The position numbers were made by a program, and so were the translations under genes. Source: Solimonas terrae (lineage in GTDB: Bacteria > Pseudomonadota > Gammaproteobacteria > Nevskiales > Nevskiaceae). From it: 64,000 nt of DNA. Below, piece after piece: positions 18,597-28,001 of this stretch (position 1 is the stretch's first letter; every line of letters begins with the position of its first letter). Under the pieces are notes generated by a model. It made no database searches and was not told the DNA's origin. It saw only the letters and a list, made by a program, of their open reading frames with translations. Where the stretch lies: positions 272,719-336,718 of the forward strand of contig NZ_JAAMOW010000007.1 in NCBI RefSeq assembly GCF_011067135.1, in the 5' to 3' direction.

Positions 18597-19556
18597 TCAC
18601 ATGATGAGAAGCGCGGAGCCCCAGGTCATGCCACCACCGACGGCTTCGAGCATGACCTTGTGCCCCGGCTGGATGCGACCGTCACGCACTGCGGCGTCGA
18701 GCGCGAGCGGCACGGAGGCAGCCGAGGTGTTGCCCTGACTTTCGACCATGGTCACCACGCGCTCGCGCGGCAGACCGAGCTTGTCGGCGGTGGCCTGGAT
18801 GATGCGGATGTTGGCCTGGTGCGGGACCAGCCAGTCGATGTCGGCGCCGGTCATGTTGTTGGCGGCCAGCGTCTCGCGACAGACCTCATCGAGCACCCGC
18901 ACCGCGAACTTGAACACGGCGCCGCCGTCCATGTGCACGAAGGCGCGCCCCTGAACGACACCGTTCTGCACCGAACCTTCGACATTGAGAATGCCGCTCT
19001 GGCTGCCGTCGGCATGCAGATGGGTCGACAGGATGCCGGGCGTCTCGCTGTGCCTGAGCACGACGGCGCCGGCGCCGTCGCCGAACAGCACGCAGGTGCG
19101 ACGGTCGCTCCAGTCGAGCAGCCGCGAAAACACTTCAGCCCCGACTACCAGCGCACATTTGCTCTGGCCGCTGGCGACGAACTTGTCGGCCACCGCCAGC
19201 GCGTAGACGAAACCGGTGCAGACCGCCTGCACGTCCATCGCCGCGCAGCCGCGAACGCCGAGCTTGTGCTGCAGCAGGGCGGCGGTTGACGGGAACATCA
19301 TGTCCGGCGTGGTCGTGGCAACGACGATCAGATCGATTTCGCCGACATCGACGCCCGCAGCTTCGAGCGCCTTGCGTGAAGCGTGCAAGGCCAGATCGGA
19401 GGTCTTCTCGTCCGGCGCGGCGACGTGACGGCTGCGGATGCCGGTCCGCGAGAAGATCCACTCGTCGGTGGTGTCGATCCGGCTTTCGAGCTGCACATTG
19501 CTCAAGGCCTGCGCGGGCAGATAGCTGCCGGTACCGACAATACGGGAATACGCCAT
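18597..19556 (-). CDS. fabH: 3-oxoacyl-ACP synthase III (FabH)
   Basis: A 319-residue KAS III that starts fatty-acid synthesis by condensing acyl-CoA with malonyl-ACP. The catalytic triad is Cys in AVCTGF (near residue 112), His in VPHQANIRI (near 245) and Asn in QGNTSAAS (near 275), at the spacing of E. coli Fab[10 protein letters not shown] and the terminal [11 protein letters not shown] are also present. It is not next to plsX or rpmF as in many genomes, so it may be a second copy or a relocated gene. It sits downstream of the RND operon, separated by a terminator. Confidence 0.95.
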   Translation of the reverse strand: MAYSRIVGTGSYLPAQALSNVQLESRIDTTDEWIFSRTGIRSRHVAAPDEKTSDLALHASRKALEAAGVDVGEIDLIVVATTTPDMMFPSTAALLQHKLGVRGCAAMDVQAVCTGFVYALAVADKFVASGQSKCALVVGAEVFSRLLDWSDRRTCVLFGDGAGAVVLRHSETPGILSTHLHADGSQSGILNVEGSVQNGVVQGRAFVHMDGGAVFKFAVRVLDEVCRETLAANNMTGADIDWLVPHQANIRIIQATADKLGLPRERVVTMVESQGNTSAASVPLALDAAVRDGRIQPGHKVMLEAVGGGMTWGSALLIM

Positions 19557-19620
19557 CGCTCTCTCGCTGGGGATTGTGAGGCCGTACGCCGCGGCCGGAC
19601 AGCCATTTTAGCGCGATCAA

Positions 19621-19655
19621 CGAAAAACCCCGCCAGACTTGCGACTGGCGGGGTT
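19621..19655 (-). terminator. Intrinsic terminator of the RND efflux operon
   Basis: An 11-bp perfect stem AACCCCGCCAG/CTGGCGGGGTT with an 8-base loop is followed on the minus strand by a run of T (TTTTTCG). It starts 15 bp after the stop of the RND permease gene and precedes fabH. Confidence 0.9.
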
Positions 19656-19670
19656 ATGGAACATGACGTG

Positions 19671-22600
19671 TCAGGGAACGCCCGGTTTCGGTTTCACCGT
19701 ATCGACACCTTCGTCGGACAACAGCCGTGGCGTACCCTTGTGATCGGCGGCGAGCCACAGATACATCGCCGGCACCACGAACAGCGTGAACAAGGTTCCG
19801 ATCGAGATGCCGGTGAAGATCACCAGACCCATGTGATTGCGGCCGACGGCGCCGGCACCGCTGGCGATCACCAGCGGTACGACACTGAGCACCATCGCCG
19901 CCGTCGTCATCAGGATCGGACGCAGGCGGATGCCGGCGGCAATCATGATCGCATCCCACTTCGAGCGACCGGCCTTCTGCTCATCGTTGGCAAACTGCAC
20001 GATCAGGATGCCGTGCTTGGAAATCAGGCCGATCAGCGTCACCAGTCCGACTTCCGTATAGATGTTCAGGGTCGCCTTCTTGATGCCGAGGAAGATGAAG
20101 ATCATCGCGCCGAAAATCGCCATCGGCACCGACATCATCACGATCAACGGATCACGGAAGCTGCCGAACTGCGCGGACAGCGCCAGGAAGATGATGACGA
20201 CCGCGAACGCGAAGGTCAGCGCGAACGAACTTGACTCCTGGATGTACTGCCGGGACTGGCCGGCGTAGTCGATCGAGTAGCCCTGCGGCATTTCTTCCCG
20301 GGCGATCTTCTTCAGGTAGGCGAGCGCATCGCCGAGCGAGCCGACCGGCACGCCGGAGAAGGTCGCGGAATTCAGCTGCTGGAAATGGCTGATGCGGGTC
20401 GGGATGGTTTCGGTCTTCAGCGAGATGACCGTCGACGCCGGCACCATCACGCCGTTTGCGGCACGGATATAGAAGTCCTTCAGCTGCTCGGGATTCAGAC
20501 GGTCATACTGTTCGACCTGCGGAATGACCTTGTACGAGCGCCCGGAAATGCTGAAGTAGTTGACGTAGCCGCCGCCGAGCATCGCGCCCAGCGAGGCGCC
20601 GACATCCTGCATGGTCAGGCCCAGCGCCGCCACCTTGTCGCGCTGTACATTGACCGTCACCTGCGGCTTGTTGAGCTTGAGGTCGGTATCGATGAAGTAG
20701 AACTTGCCGCTCTTCCTCGCCTTGTCGAGCATGCGCAGGATCACGTCGTTGAGATTCGCGAACGGCTCGGTCGTGCCGAGCACGAACACGACCGGCGTGT
20801 TGTTGCCGCCGGTACCGGTGGGCAACGGCGGCGGCAGCGAGGCATAGATCTTGGCGCCGGCGACGTGGTTCACCTGTGCCTGCAGTTCCTTCTGCAGCGT
20901 GTCGGCGTCCTTCGTTCGCTGATCCCAGGGCTTGAGAATGACGCCGGTCAGCGTCGTGTTCTGGCCATTGATGCCGGTGAACTGGAAGACCTGATCGTGC
21001 TCGGGGTGCCCGGCGACGATGTCGTAGACCTGCTTGGCGTAACGCTGCATCTGCTGCGTACCGGCGTTCGGCGACGCGTAGCCGTAGACGATCATGAAAC
21101 TCTGATCCTCGTTCGGCGCCAGTTCCCGCTGCGTGAACTTCATCATCACGAAGATCAGCACGATGACGATGAAGCCGAACGTGACGACCACGGCCCAGTG
21201 GCGCAGTCCGATCTTCAGCAGTCGTTCGTACTGATGGCGCGTCCATTCGAAGTTGCGGTCGATCCGCTTCACCAACCGACCCTGCTGGTGCTCTGCGCGC
21301 AGAAAGCGCGACGCCAGCATCGGTGACAGGGTCAACGCGACCACTGCCGAAACCGCGACCGCACCGGCCAGCGTGAACGCAAACTCGGAGAACAGCGAGC
21401 CGGTCAGGCCACCCTGGAACCCGATCGGCACATAGACCGCAATCAGCACGACGGAGATCGCGATGATCGGCCCGGCCAGCTCGCGCGCGCCGATCAGCGC
21501 CGCCTGCATCGGCGTCTTGCCTTCCTTGAGATGTCGGTCGACGTTCTCGACGACGATGATCGCGTCGTCGACGACCAGCCCGATCGCCAGCACCAGCGCC
21601 AGCAGTGTCAGCAGGTTCACGGAGTACCCGAGCACCAGCATGATGAAAAAGCCGCCGACCAGCGACAGCGGGATCGCGACGGCGGGGATCAGCACCGAGC
21701 GTGGCGCGCCAAGGAACAGGAAGATCACCAGTGTGACGATGATCAGTGCCTCGACGAGCGTCTTCTCGACTTCGTGAATGGCATTGTTGATGTAGTCGGT
21801 CGAGTCGTAGTTGATCTTGCCGTTGAGGCCGGCCGGCAACTGCGACTGGATCTCCGGGAAGACATCGCGCACGCCGCTGATGACCGACAGCACGTTGGCG
21901 TCCGGCGCGACCTTGATGCCCATGAACACGGCCTGCTTGTCGTTCATGAGGGCGTCGAAGTCGTAGTTCTCGGCGCCGAGCGTGACGTTGGCGACGTCTT
22001 CGAGGCGAACGACCGAAATGCCCTTCTGCTTGATGATCAGGCGCTTGAACTCGTCGACGCTGTGCAGGTCGGTACCGGCCGTGATGTCGACCGTCACCAT
22101 CTGGCCTTTGGTGCTGCCGAGCGCGGAGATGTAGTTGTTGGCCGCCAGCGCCGTATAGACGTCCTGCGCGGTCAGGCCGTGTGCAGCGAGCTTGTCGGGA
22201 TCAAGCCAGGCGCGCAGCGCGAACTGCCGCTCGCCGAGAATCTCGGCGGTCTGCACGCCGGGGATGGTCTGCAGCTTCGGCTTGACCACGCGCAGCAGAT
22301 AATCGGTGATCTGGTTGCCGGCCAGCGTATCGCTGTAGAAGCCGATGTACATCGAGTCGGTCGATTCGCCGGTCGACAGCGTGATGATCGGCTGCTGCGA
22401 CTGCGGCGGCAGCTGGTTCAGCACCGAATTGACCTTGGTGCTGATCTCGGTGAGCGCCTTGTTGGCGTCGTAGTTCAGCCGCAGGCTTGCGGTCACCGTG
22501 CTGGTGCCGGCCTGGCTGATCGAGTTCATGTAGTCGATGCCCTGCGCCTGCGCGACCGCCGCTTCGATCGGCGTGGTGACGAAGCCGGCGATCACATCGG

Positions 22601-22766
22601 AGTTGGCACCGTAGTACTGCGTGGTGATCGTGACCGTCGCGATTTCCGACTTCGGAAACTGGCGGATCGGCAGCTGGGCCAGCGCACGCAGGCCGAGCAC
22701 GAGGATCAGCAGGCTGACCACGGTCGCGAGGACCGGGTTGCGGATGAAGATGTCAGTGAATTTCAT
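19671..22766 (-). CDS. RND multidrug efflux permease (HAE1 family)
   Basis: A 1031-residue inner-membrane pump. The start MKFTDIFIRNPVLATVVSLLILVLG gives the first helix, followed by a large periplasmic loop (about 35-335). The second cluster of helices holds LVLAIGLVVDDAIIVVENVDR with the proton-relay Asp pair near residue 400. A second periplasmic loop and six more helices follow (FVVIIFLALSAQFGSF, ending LFVVPAMYLWL). Domain duplication and length fit HAE1 drug exporters such as MexB/MexK. It starts 15 bp after the adaptor gene, and the substrate is not predictable. Confidence 0.93.
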   Translation of the reverse strand: MKFTDIFIRNPVLATVVSLLILVLGLRALAQLPIRQFPKSEIATVTITTQYYGANSDVIAGFVTTPIEAAVAQAQGIDYMNSISQAGTSTVTASLRLNYDANKALTEISTKVNSVLNQLPPQSQQPIITLSTGESTDSMYIGFYSDTLAGNQITDYLLRVVKPKLQTIPGVQTAEILGERQFALRAWLDPDKLAAHGLTAQDVYTALAANNYISALGSTKGQMVTVDITAGTDLHSVDEFKRLIIKQKGISVVRLEDVANVTLGAENYDFDALMNDKQAVFMGIKVAPDANVLSVISGVRDVFPEIQSQLPAGLNGKINYDSTDYINNAIHEVEKTLVEALIIVTLVIFLFLGAPRSVLIPAVAIPLSLVGGFFIMLVLGYSVNLLTLLALVLAIGLVVDDAIIVVENVDRHLKEGKTPMQAALIGARELAGPIIAISVVLIAVYVPIGFQGGLTGSLFSEFAFTLAGAVAVSAVVALTLSPMLASRFLRAEHQQGRLVKRIDRNFEWTRHQYERLLKIGLRHWAVVVTFGFIVIVLIFVMMKFTQRELAPNEDQSFMIVYGYASPNAGTQQMQRYAKQVYDIVAGHPEHDQVFQFTGINGQNTTLTGVILKPWDQRTKDADTLQKELQAQVNHVAGAKIYASLPPPLPTGTGGNNTPVVFVLGTTEPFANLNDVILRMLDKARKSGKFYFIDTDLKLNKPQVTVNVQRDKVAALGLTMQDVGASLGAMLGGGYVNYFSISGRSYKVIPQVEQYDRLNPEQLKDFYIRAANGVMVPASTVISLKTETIPTRISHFQQLNSATFSGVPVGSLGDALAYLKKIAREEMPQGYSIDYAGQSRQYIQESSSFALTFAFAVVIIFLALSAQFGSFRDPLIVMMSVPMAIFGAMIFIFLGIKKATLNIYTEVGLVTLIGLISKHGILIVQFANDEQKAGRSKWDAIMIAAGIRLRPILMTTAAMVLSVVPLVIASGAGAVGRNHMGLVIFTGISIGTLFTLFVVPAMYLWLAADHKGTPRLLSDEGVDTVKPKPGVP

Positions 22767-22781
22767 GCGGCTTCTGCCGTC

Positions 22782-23987
22782 TCACTCTTCGGTCGGCTTC
22801 GGATCGGCGTCGTTGAGCGGCTGCACGTCATTGTTGATCTCGATCGCCGAACCATTCTTCAGCTTGATCTGGCCACTGGTGACGACTTCGTCCCCCTCCT
22901 GAACGCCCTTGAGCACGGCGATCTGATCGCCGCGCGTCGGGCCGACGGTGACGAGCACCTGCTTGCTGACCAGCTGATCGCCTGCGGCTTCCGGCGCGCC
23001 GGAATCGCTGCTCTTGTCGTCGTCCGGCTTCTCGCCGGCCTGTTTCGCCTTCTCGTCCGCCTCGGCCTTGAGCCTGGCCGCGGTCGTCACGACGAACACG
23101 GTCTCGCCGTACGGATTGAAGGTGATCGCGGTCTGCGGCAGCGTCAGATAACGCTGCGGTTCGCCGACTTCGATCTGCACATCGGCGTACATGCCGGGCA
23201 GCAATCGATGCTGCGGGTTCTTCAGCGTCGCCTGCACGCTGACATTGCGCGTGTCCGGATCGACCTTCGGATCGATCGCGGTGATCTCGCCGGCAAACTG
23301 CGTGTCGGCATAGCTGTCGTTGTGGACGCTGACCTTCTGGCCGACCGCGATCTGCGCGAGCTGCTGTTGCGGCAGCGTGAAGTCGACGTAGATCGGATCG
23401 AGCTGCTGCAGGGTCACCAGCTTGGTGCCCGGCGCGACGTACTGCCCGGGATCGACGGCGCGAATGCCGAGATGGCCGGAGAACGGCGCCCGGATGATCT
23501 TCTTGGCGACCAGCGCCTGCTGCTCGGCCAGCTGCGCCTTCGCGGTCTTCAGATTGGCATCGCTGGTGTCGAGCGCGGCCTGGCTGATCGCGTGCGCGGC
23601 GAGCTGCGATTTGTCGCGCTCGTACACCGTCTGCGCGAGATCGGCACTGGCGCGCAGGGCATCGAGGCGTGCAACGTCGTCGGCAGCGCGCAGCTTCACG
23701 AGCACCGCGCCGGCCTTGACGTCGTCACCGGACTTGAAGCCGATCTCATCGACGATGCCGGCCAGTTCGGGACTCAGATCAGCACCCTGGACAGCCCGCA
23801 GGCTGCCGACCGCATCCAGCGTCGGCCGCCATTGCTGGTAGCTGGCCTTGTAGGTCGAGACCGTCTCCTTGGGCACGCCCTGGGCCTTGAAGCCCTGGAT
23901 CATGCTGTACACCGACCAGGCCTTGATGCCACCGATGACGAGCACCAGCGCGACAACGACGAGGGCGAGGATTCCCCAACGTTTCAT
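22782..23987 (-). CDS. RND efflux periplasmic adaptor (membrane fusion protein)
   Basis: A 401-residue adaptor linking the RND pump to the outer-membrane channel. An N-terminal membrane helix (WGILALVVVALVLVIGGI) anchors it. The lipoyl half-motifs are LSPELAGIVDEIGFKSGDDVKAGAVLVKL and KKIIRAPFSGHLGIRAVDPGQYVAPG, separated by a helical hairpin (about 105-150). The beta-barrel and membrane-proximal domains follow. A hydrophilic Lys/Asp/Glu-rich insertion (about residues 315-345, LKAEADEKAKQAGEKPDDDKS) interrupts the C-terminal domain and is uncommon. It lies 42 bp after the outer-membrane gene stop. Confidence 0.93.
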   Translation of the reverse strand: MKRWGILALVVVALVLVIGGIKAWSVYSMIQGFKAQGVPKETVSTYKASYQQWRPTLDAVGSLRAVQGADLSPELAGIVDEIGFKSGDDVKAGAVLVKLRAADDVARLDALRASADLAQTVYERDKSQLAAHAISQAALDTSDANLKTAKAQLAEQQALVAKKIIRAPFSGHLGIRAVDPGQYVAPGTKLVTLQQLDPIYVDFTLPQQQLAQIAVGQKVSVHNDSYADTQFAGEITAIDPKVDPDTRNVSVQATLKNPQHRLLPGMYADVQIEVGEPQRYLTLPQTAITFNPYGETVFVVTTAARLKAEADEKAKQAGEKPDDDKSSDSGAPEAAGDQLVSKQVLVTVGPTRGDQIAVLKGVQEGDEVVTSGQIKLKNGSAIEINNDVQPLNDADPKPTEE

Positions 23988-24029
23988 GTTCTTCCCTGAG
24001 TTCGATTCTGTTGACCTGATGCCCGCGCG

Positions 24030-25556
24030 CTACGGCGTCGCGGCAGCAGTCGTGGCAGCGGCCGTTGCCGCTGCATCGCCCTGCCCGTCACGATTCCACC
24101 AACCGCCGCCGAGCGCCTGGAACAGCGCGGCGGTATCGCTGTAGCGGGCGGCCTGCGCAGTGATGAAATTGATCTTCGCTTCCTGCTGCTGACGCTGAGC
24201 ATCGAGCACGTTCAGATAACCGACTGCACCGGCACGATACGACTGCTGCACCAGATCGAGATTCTGGTCGGCACTCTGCTGCGCGGTGTAGCGCGACTGC
24301 AGGGCCTGGGCGTCGTTGTCGAGCGCGTGCAGGCTGTCGGCGACATTGGCGAACGCCTGCAACACCGTCTGCTTGTAGTTCGCAAACGCCTCGTCATACG
24401 CCGCCACTGCCGCGCGCTTGCGCGCCTGCAGTTCGCCGCCATGGAAGATCGGCGCGGTCAGGCCGCCCGCGATGTTCCAGATCTCGTTCGATGCGTCGAA
24501 CAGGTTGCCGCTGGTCGCCTGCGCGCCGTAGCTGCCGCTGATCGTCAGGCTTGGAAACAGATTCGCGGTCGCCACGCCGACGTTGGCCGAGGCCTGATGC
24601 AGCTGCGCTTCGGCAGCACGAATGTCCGGACGCTGCTGTGCCAGCTGCGACGGCAACGACAGCGGAATTTCCTGCGGCAGGGTCAGCGCGCCAAGATCGA
24701 GCGTCGCGTCGTCCTGTTCGGCGGGCATCTGGCCGAGATAGATGGCCAGCTGGTTGCGTGTCTCGGCCAGCTGCTGACGCAGCGCCGGCAGCGTCGCGCG
24801 CGTGGCTTCAACCTGCGTGCGCGTCGACAGCACGTCGGTCAGGGCGACGGCACCCAGCTCGTACTGCTTTTCGGTGATGCGCTGCTGCTCTTCGAGCGCC
24901 TTGATGATGTCTTCGGTTGCCGCAACCTGCGTCTGCAACGACGCCTCGCGAACGCTGGCGGTGACGACGTTCGAAGCCAGCGTCAGATACGCGCCTTCGT
25001 ACTGGAACCGCTGGTAGTCGGCCTGCGCACGCTGCGCTTCGACCGAGCGACGCACGCCGCCGAACAGGTCGAAGGTGTACGAGACGCCGACCGAGGCGCC
25101 GTACAGGTTGTAGATGTAACTGTTCGCCCCCGCGCCGGCCCCGGAGGCCGCGGTGTTGACCTTCTGCCGCGATGCCTGGCCCTTGAGATCGACGCTCGGC
25201 CAGTAGCCACCGTTGGCCGCCTTGGCGTTCTCCTGCGCCTGCCGCAACGCCGCCTGCGCCGCCGCCAGACTCGGGCTGTGCGCAAAGGCCTGTTCGATGC
25301 GCTTGCTGATCAGCTCGGAGCCGAACAGCTGCCACCACTGCGCCGGCAGCTGTGCGCCGCTCTTCAGCGTCTGCGCTTCACCACCGGCCACCGGCGTCGC
25401 CGCTGTCTTGTCCGGCAGCACCTCGGCCGTATAGCGTTCGCCCTTGGTCGCCTCCGGCGTCTTGAAATCCGGCCCTACCGCACAGGCAGCCAGGGTGGTC
25501 GCAAGGCCGGCAACGGCCAGCGTCAGCAGCGTCTTGTCATGCGCAATAGCTTTCAT
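24030..25556 (-). CDS. Outer-membrane efflux lipoprotein (NodT/OprM family)
   Basis: A 508-residue outer-membrane channel of a tripartite pump. The signal peptide ends in the lipobox LAAC (ATTLAACAVGPDFKTP), so the mature protein should be acylated at Cys. The family marks are QLPAQWWQLFGSELI, two tandem coiled-coil/beta-strand repeats (SLAAAQAALRQAQENAKAANGGYWPSVDLKG and RPDIRAAEAQLHQASANVGVATANLFPSL), and a C-terminal YLNVLDAQRQQQEAKI. The ATG at 25556 is chosen because it begins the signal peptide. It overlaps the 3' end of the TetR gene by 20 bp, so the four genes form one operon. Confidence 0.92.
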   Translation of the reverse strand: MKAIAHDKTLLTLAVAGLATTLAACAVGPDFKTPEATKGERYTAEVLPDKTAATPVAGGEAQTLKSGAQLPAQWWQLFGSELISKRIEQAFAHSPSLAAAQAALRQAQENAKAANGGYWPSVDLKGQASRQKVNTAASGAGAGANSYIYNLYGASVGVSYTFDLFGGVRRSVEAQRAQADYQRFQYEGAYLTLASNVVTASVREASLQTQVAATEDIIKALEEQQRITEKQYELGAVALTDVLSTRTQVEATRATLPALRQQLAETRNQLAIYLGQMPAEQDDATLDLGALTLPQEIPLSLPSQLAQQRPDIRAAEAQLHQASANVGVATANLFPSLTISGSYGAQATSGNLFDASNEIWNIAGGLTAPIFHGGELQARKRAAVAAYDEAFANYKQTVLQAFANVADSLHALDNDAQALQSRYTAQQSADQNLDLVQQSYRAGAVGYLNVLDAQRQQQEAKINFITAQAARYSDTAALFQALGGGWWNRDGQGDAAATAAATTAAATP

Positions 25557-26262
25557 GCAGCACCTCTTTGCATAGTCGTTCCGCCAGCGCGTCGAGCGCC
25601 GCGGCATCGGTGGAATCGGTCCATGGCTTCCAGCCCAGGCCATTCAGCAGATCATTGATGTAACGCAGCATCAGCCGATAAGGCTCGGCAAACTGATGCT
25701 GTTCCACCAACCCTTCGTTGTGAACGATGGCGTGCAGTCCGGTCGACATCGCCCACGGCGCCAGGCAGATCTCGGATGGCGTCAGACCACGCGGATCGAG
25801 ATCGCCGGCGCCGATCGCCTCGTCGATCAGGTCCAGCGCGGCCTGCCGCAAGGGCGCATGCGCCTCCATGCAGGCCTGTCGGCGGGCAGGTGGCGTCGCC
25901 CCCCAGATCACGTCCGTGAACACGAATTGCAGCAGCCGGAAATGTTCCGGTCGCCGGCGCGCATAGACGATGTCGGCAACGGCAAATCCGAGCATGCGGT
26001 CACGCGTACTCGCTTTCGCCCGGTACACGCGCACGAACAAATCGACCCGTTCCTGCGCCTGATCGCTGGCCAGAGCGACCAGCAGATCCTCTTTGGAGAC
26101 GAAGTGCTGGTACAGCGTGCCCACCGCGTAATCGCATTTTTCGGCGACCCGACTCATCTGCAGATTGAGCAGGCCGTCTTCACGAATGAGGCTGCGCGCA
26201 GCGTCGAGGAACAGCTGTTCGCGCTCCGCAACCTCTCGCTGGCGTCGTTCCCGGGTTCCCAT
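25537..26262 (-). CDS. TetR/AcrR-family repressor of the efflux operon
   Basis: A 241-residue regulator. The N-terminal TetR helix-turn-helix is at about residues 15-65: LFLDAARSLIREDGLLNLQMSRVAEKCDYAVGTLYQHFVSKEDLLVAL. The remaining helices form the ligand and dimer domain. It is the first gene of the operon TetR-OMF-adaptor-RND, and its stop lies inside the OMF gene. Palindromic bases just upstream (26291-26316) suggest autorepression, so the pump genes would be de-repressed by a drug-like ligand. Confidence 0.9.
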   Translation of the reverse strand: MGTRERRQREVAEREQLFLDAARSLIREDGLLNLQMSRVAEKCDYAVGTLYQHFVSKEDLLVALASDQAQERVDLFVRVYRAKASTRDRMLGFAVADIVYARRRPEHFRLLQFVFTDVIWGATPPARRQACMEAHAPLRQAALDLIDEAIGAGDLDPRGLTPSEICLAPWAMSTGLHAIVHNEGLVEQHQFAEPYRLMLRYINDLLNGLGWKPWTDSTDAAALDALAERLCKEVLHESYCA

Positions 26263-26290
26263 TTGTGCGCTTTTGAGGAAGGCGCGAATT

Positions 26291-26316
26291 TTGAATTCAA
26301 TTCATGAAATGATCAA
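26291..26316 (-). promoter_or_regulatory. Candidate TetR operator/promoter
   Basis: Three adjoining palindromes, TTGAATTCAA, TTCATGAA and TGATCA, lie in a 26-bp AT-rich stretch between the methyltransferase stop and the TetR start. On the minus strand TTGATC and CAAAAT, 17 bp apart, could be -35 and -10 elements covered by the operator. The start codon is about 30 bp further on. Confidence 0.5.
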
Positions 26317-27578
26317 GTGTCGTTGCGCCGCAGCATGCGCGCCGCGAAGAAACCATCGGTTCCGTGACGATGCGGGAGCAGACGCAGGAAAGGGCCAGAA
26401 TCCCCACAATTGATGACAGTAGATGCATCTTCAACGTCAAAGCCGGCATTTCGCGCAATAAAGTCCGCGACCACAGCTTCGTTTTCATCACGCATCAGGC
26501 TGCAGGTCGCGTAGATCAAGCGCCCGCCGGGGCGCACGAGCCTGGCAGCGGCGGCGAGAATCCCACGCTGCTGAAGCGCCAATGCGGTGAAGTCGATGTC
26601 CCTCAGCCGCAGCTCCGGATTGCGTCGCCAGGTGCCGGTCGCCGAACACGGTGCGTCGACCAGCACGGCATCGAAGCGTCCGCGCTGCGTCGTCAGCCAT
26701 GCGTCATCCGGCAACACGCAGGCCTGCACGATCGACAGACCGGCACGCTGTGCGCGACTGCCGATCCGCGACAGGCGCGAGGCCGCGATGTCGAGCGCCC
26801 ACAGCTCGCCCCGGTTCTGCATTGCCGCTCCCAGCGCGAGGGTCTTGCCGCCGGCGCCGGCGCAAAAATCGGCGATCCGCTCGCCGGGCTTTGCATCGAC
26901 CAGCAGTGCCAGCAACTGGCTGCCCTCGTCCTGCGGCTCGACCCAGCCTTCGCGATAGGGCGCGGCGCTTTGCAGGGCGGCACGACGCGGCAGGCGCAGC
27001 CCCCACGGCGACAGTGGTGTCGTAGTTGGCTCCAGACCCAGATCCTGCAGCACTGCGCTGGCACGTTCGCGACTCGCCTTCAGCAGATTGACGCGCAGAT
27101 CGACAGGCGCCTCCCGGTTCAGGGCGTCGGCCAGCAGCGCCGCCTCGTGCCCGTAGTGCGTCTGCCAGTGCCGCCAGATCGACTCCGGAACGTTGTGCCG
27201 CTCGGCATCACCGAGCGCGGCGTCATCGAACGCCTGCAAACGGGTCCGGGCGGCATCGGCGGCGTCCCCCGCCAGTGCATGCAAGGCGTGATGGTCGAGA
27301 AGACCGGTCGACAAGGCGTGCATGCAAAGCCAGTCCCGACACGACAGGGGCTGCGGGCCGGCCATGCGCTGCAAGCGCATCGCATCGCGCAGCACGCCAT
27401 AGACCAGCGCCGTGACATGGCCACGATCGCGACCACCCATCTGGCGGTGCTCGCGAAACCAGTGGCCGAGCGCCACGTCCGCCGCCTGCCGATCGTCGCG
27501 GATCTTTTCCAGCAGCAGCGCGGCAGCCTGCCAGTGCGCCGCCCGGATCCGGGTGACCGCCGAAGAAGGCGCCGCCAT
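26313..27578 (-). CDS. RsmB/NOP-family RNA (cytosine-5) methyltransferase
   Basis: A 421-residue SAM-dependent RNA m5C methyltransferase. An N-terminal NusB-like helical region (AAALLLEKIRDDRQAADVALGHWFREHRQMGGRDRGHVTALVYGVLRD) precedes the catalytic domain with ADFCAGAGGKTLALG (SAM), DAPCSATGTWRRNPE (motif IV Cys, release) and IYATCSLMRDENE (motif VI Cys, nucleophile). Both catalytic cysteines are present. It is related to Sun/RsmB, but the N-terminus differs from enteric RsmB, so the modified base is not assigned. I use the ATG at 27578 (AGGA upstream); an ATG at 27620 is an alternative. The TetR gene starts 50 bp downstream. Confidence 0.88.
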   Translation of the reverse strand: MAAPSSAVTRIRAAHWQAAALLLEKIRDDRQAADVALGHWFREHRQMGGRDRGHVTALVYGVLRDAMRLQRMAGPQPLSCRDWLCMHALSTGLLDHHALHALAGDAADAARTRLQAFDDAALGDAERHNVPESIWRHWQTHYGHEAALLADALNREAPVDLRVNLLKASRERASAVLQDLGLEPTTTPLSPWGLRLPRRAALQSAAPYREGWVEPQDEGSQLLALLVDAKPGERIADFCAGAGGKTLALGAAMQNRGELWALDIAASRLSRIGSRAQRAGLSIVQACVLPDDAWLTTQRGRFDAVLVDAPCSATGTWRRNPELRLRDIDFTALALQQRGILAAAARLVRPGGRLIYATCSLMRDENEAVVADFIARNAGFDVEDASTVINCGDSGPFLRLLPHRHGTDGFFAARMLRRNDT

Positions 27579-27736
27579 GCCGTCCTGCTTTGGCCCCGTA
27601 CCAACCGTTCGTCGGCTCATCAAATACAACCTATTGTGTTTGGAAAGGGGCGGTGACACGATCAGTCGTGGCTGGCGAATCGTAAGTCGTGGGGCTTATG
27701 AAGCCGCCATATTTCTACGGCTTGAAGGAGATTCAC

Positions 27737-27796
27737 ATGGCTGCTGCCAAGAAAGCGAAAAAAGCTGCTCCCAAAAAAGCTGCGAAGAAAAAGTAA
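27737..27796 (+). CDS. Ultra-small Lys/Ala-rich basic peptide (histone-H1-tail-like)
   Basis: A 19-residue frame encodes MAAAKKAKKAAPKKAAKKK and then TAA. AAGGAG lies six bases upstream of the ATG, and an intrinsic terminator follows 17 bp after the stop, so it looks like a complete monocistronic gene. The sequence repeats the KKAAPKKAAKK unit of the C-terminal tails of AlgP, Hc1 and other H1-like bacterial proteins, without their folded part. It is expected to be positively charged and to bind nucleic acid; this is inference. It is far below usual gene-calling length limits. Confidence 0.7.
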   Translation: MAAAKKAKKAAPKKAAKKK

Positions 27797-27813
27797 TTCC
27801 AGATCCACAACTC

Positions 27814-27849
27814 AGGCGCGGCGCCGCGAGGCACCGCGCCTGTTTTGTC
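27814..27849 (+). terminator. Intrinsic terminator after the Lys/Ala peptide
   Basis: AGGCGCGG (27814-27821) pairs with CCGCGCCT (27834-27841), with a 12-base loop, and is followed by GTTTTGTCTTT. It ends the short transcript of the basic peptide gene. Confidence 0.8.
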
Positions 27850-28001
27850 TTTGAACGGCGGCGTCTTCACGTCGCCGTTTCTCGTCGGACCGCCGGTCCG
27901 CCGCCATGCGCCGCCGCGCCAGCGCACTGCAAAGCGATCGGCGGCGATGCTAGATTGCGATGATCCCATTTCGTCCGATCACTTTCGAGGAACGCAACTG
28001 C

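Noticed and set aside
21531..23999. An 822-codon plus-strand open frame opposite the RND permease and adaptor genes
   Set aside because: Its composition (long runs of Asp, Arg, His, Gln) and lack of motifs show it to be the antisense shadow of two well-supported genes.
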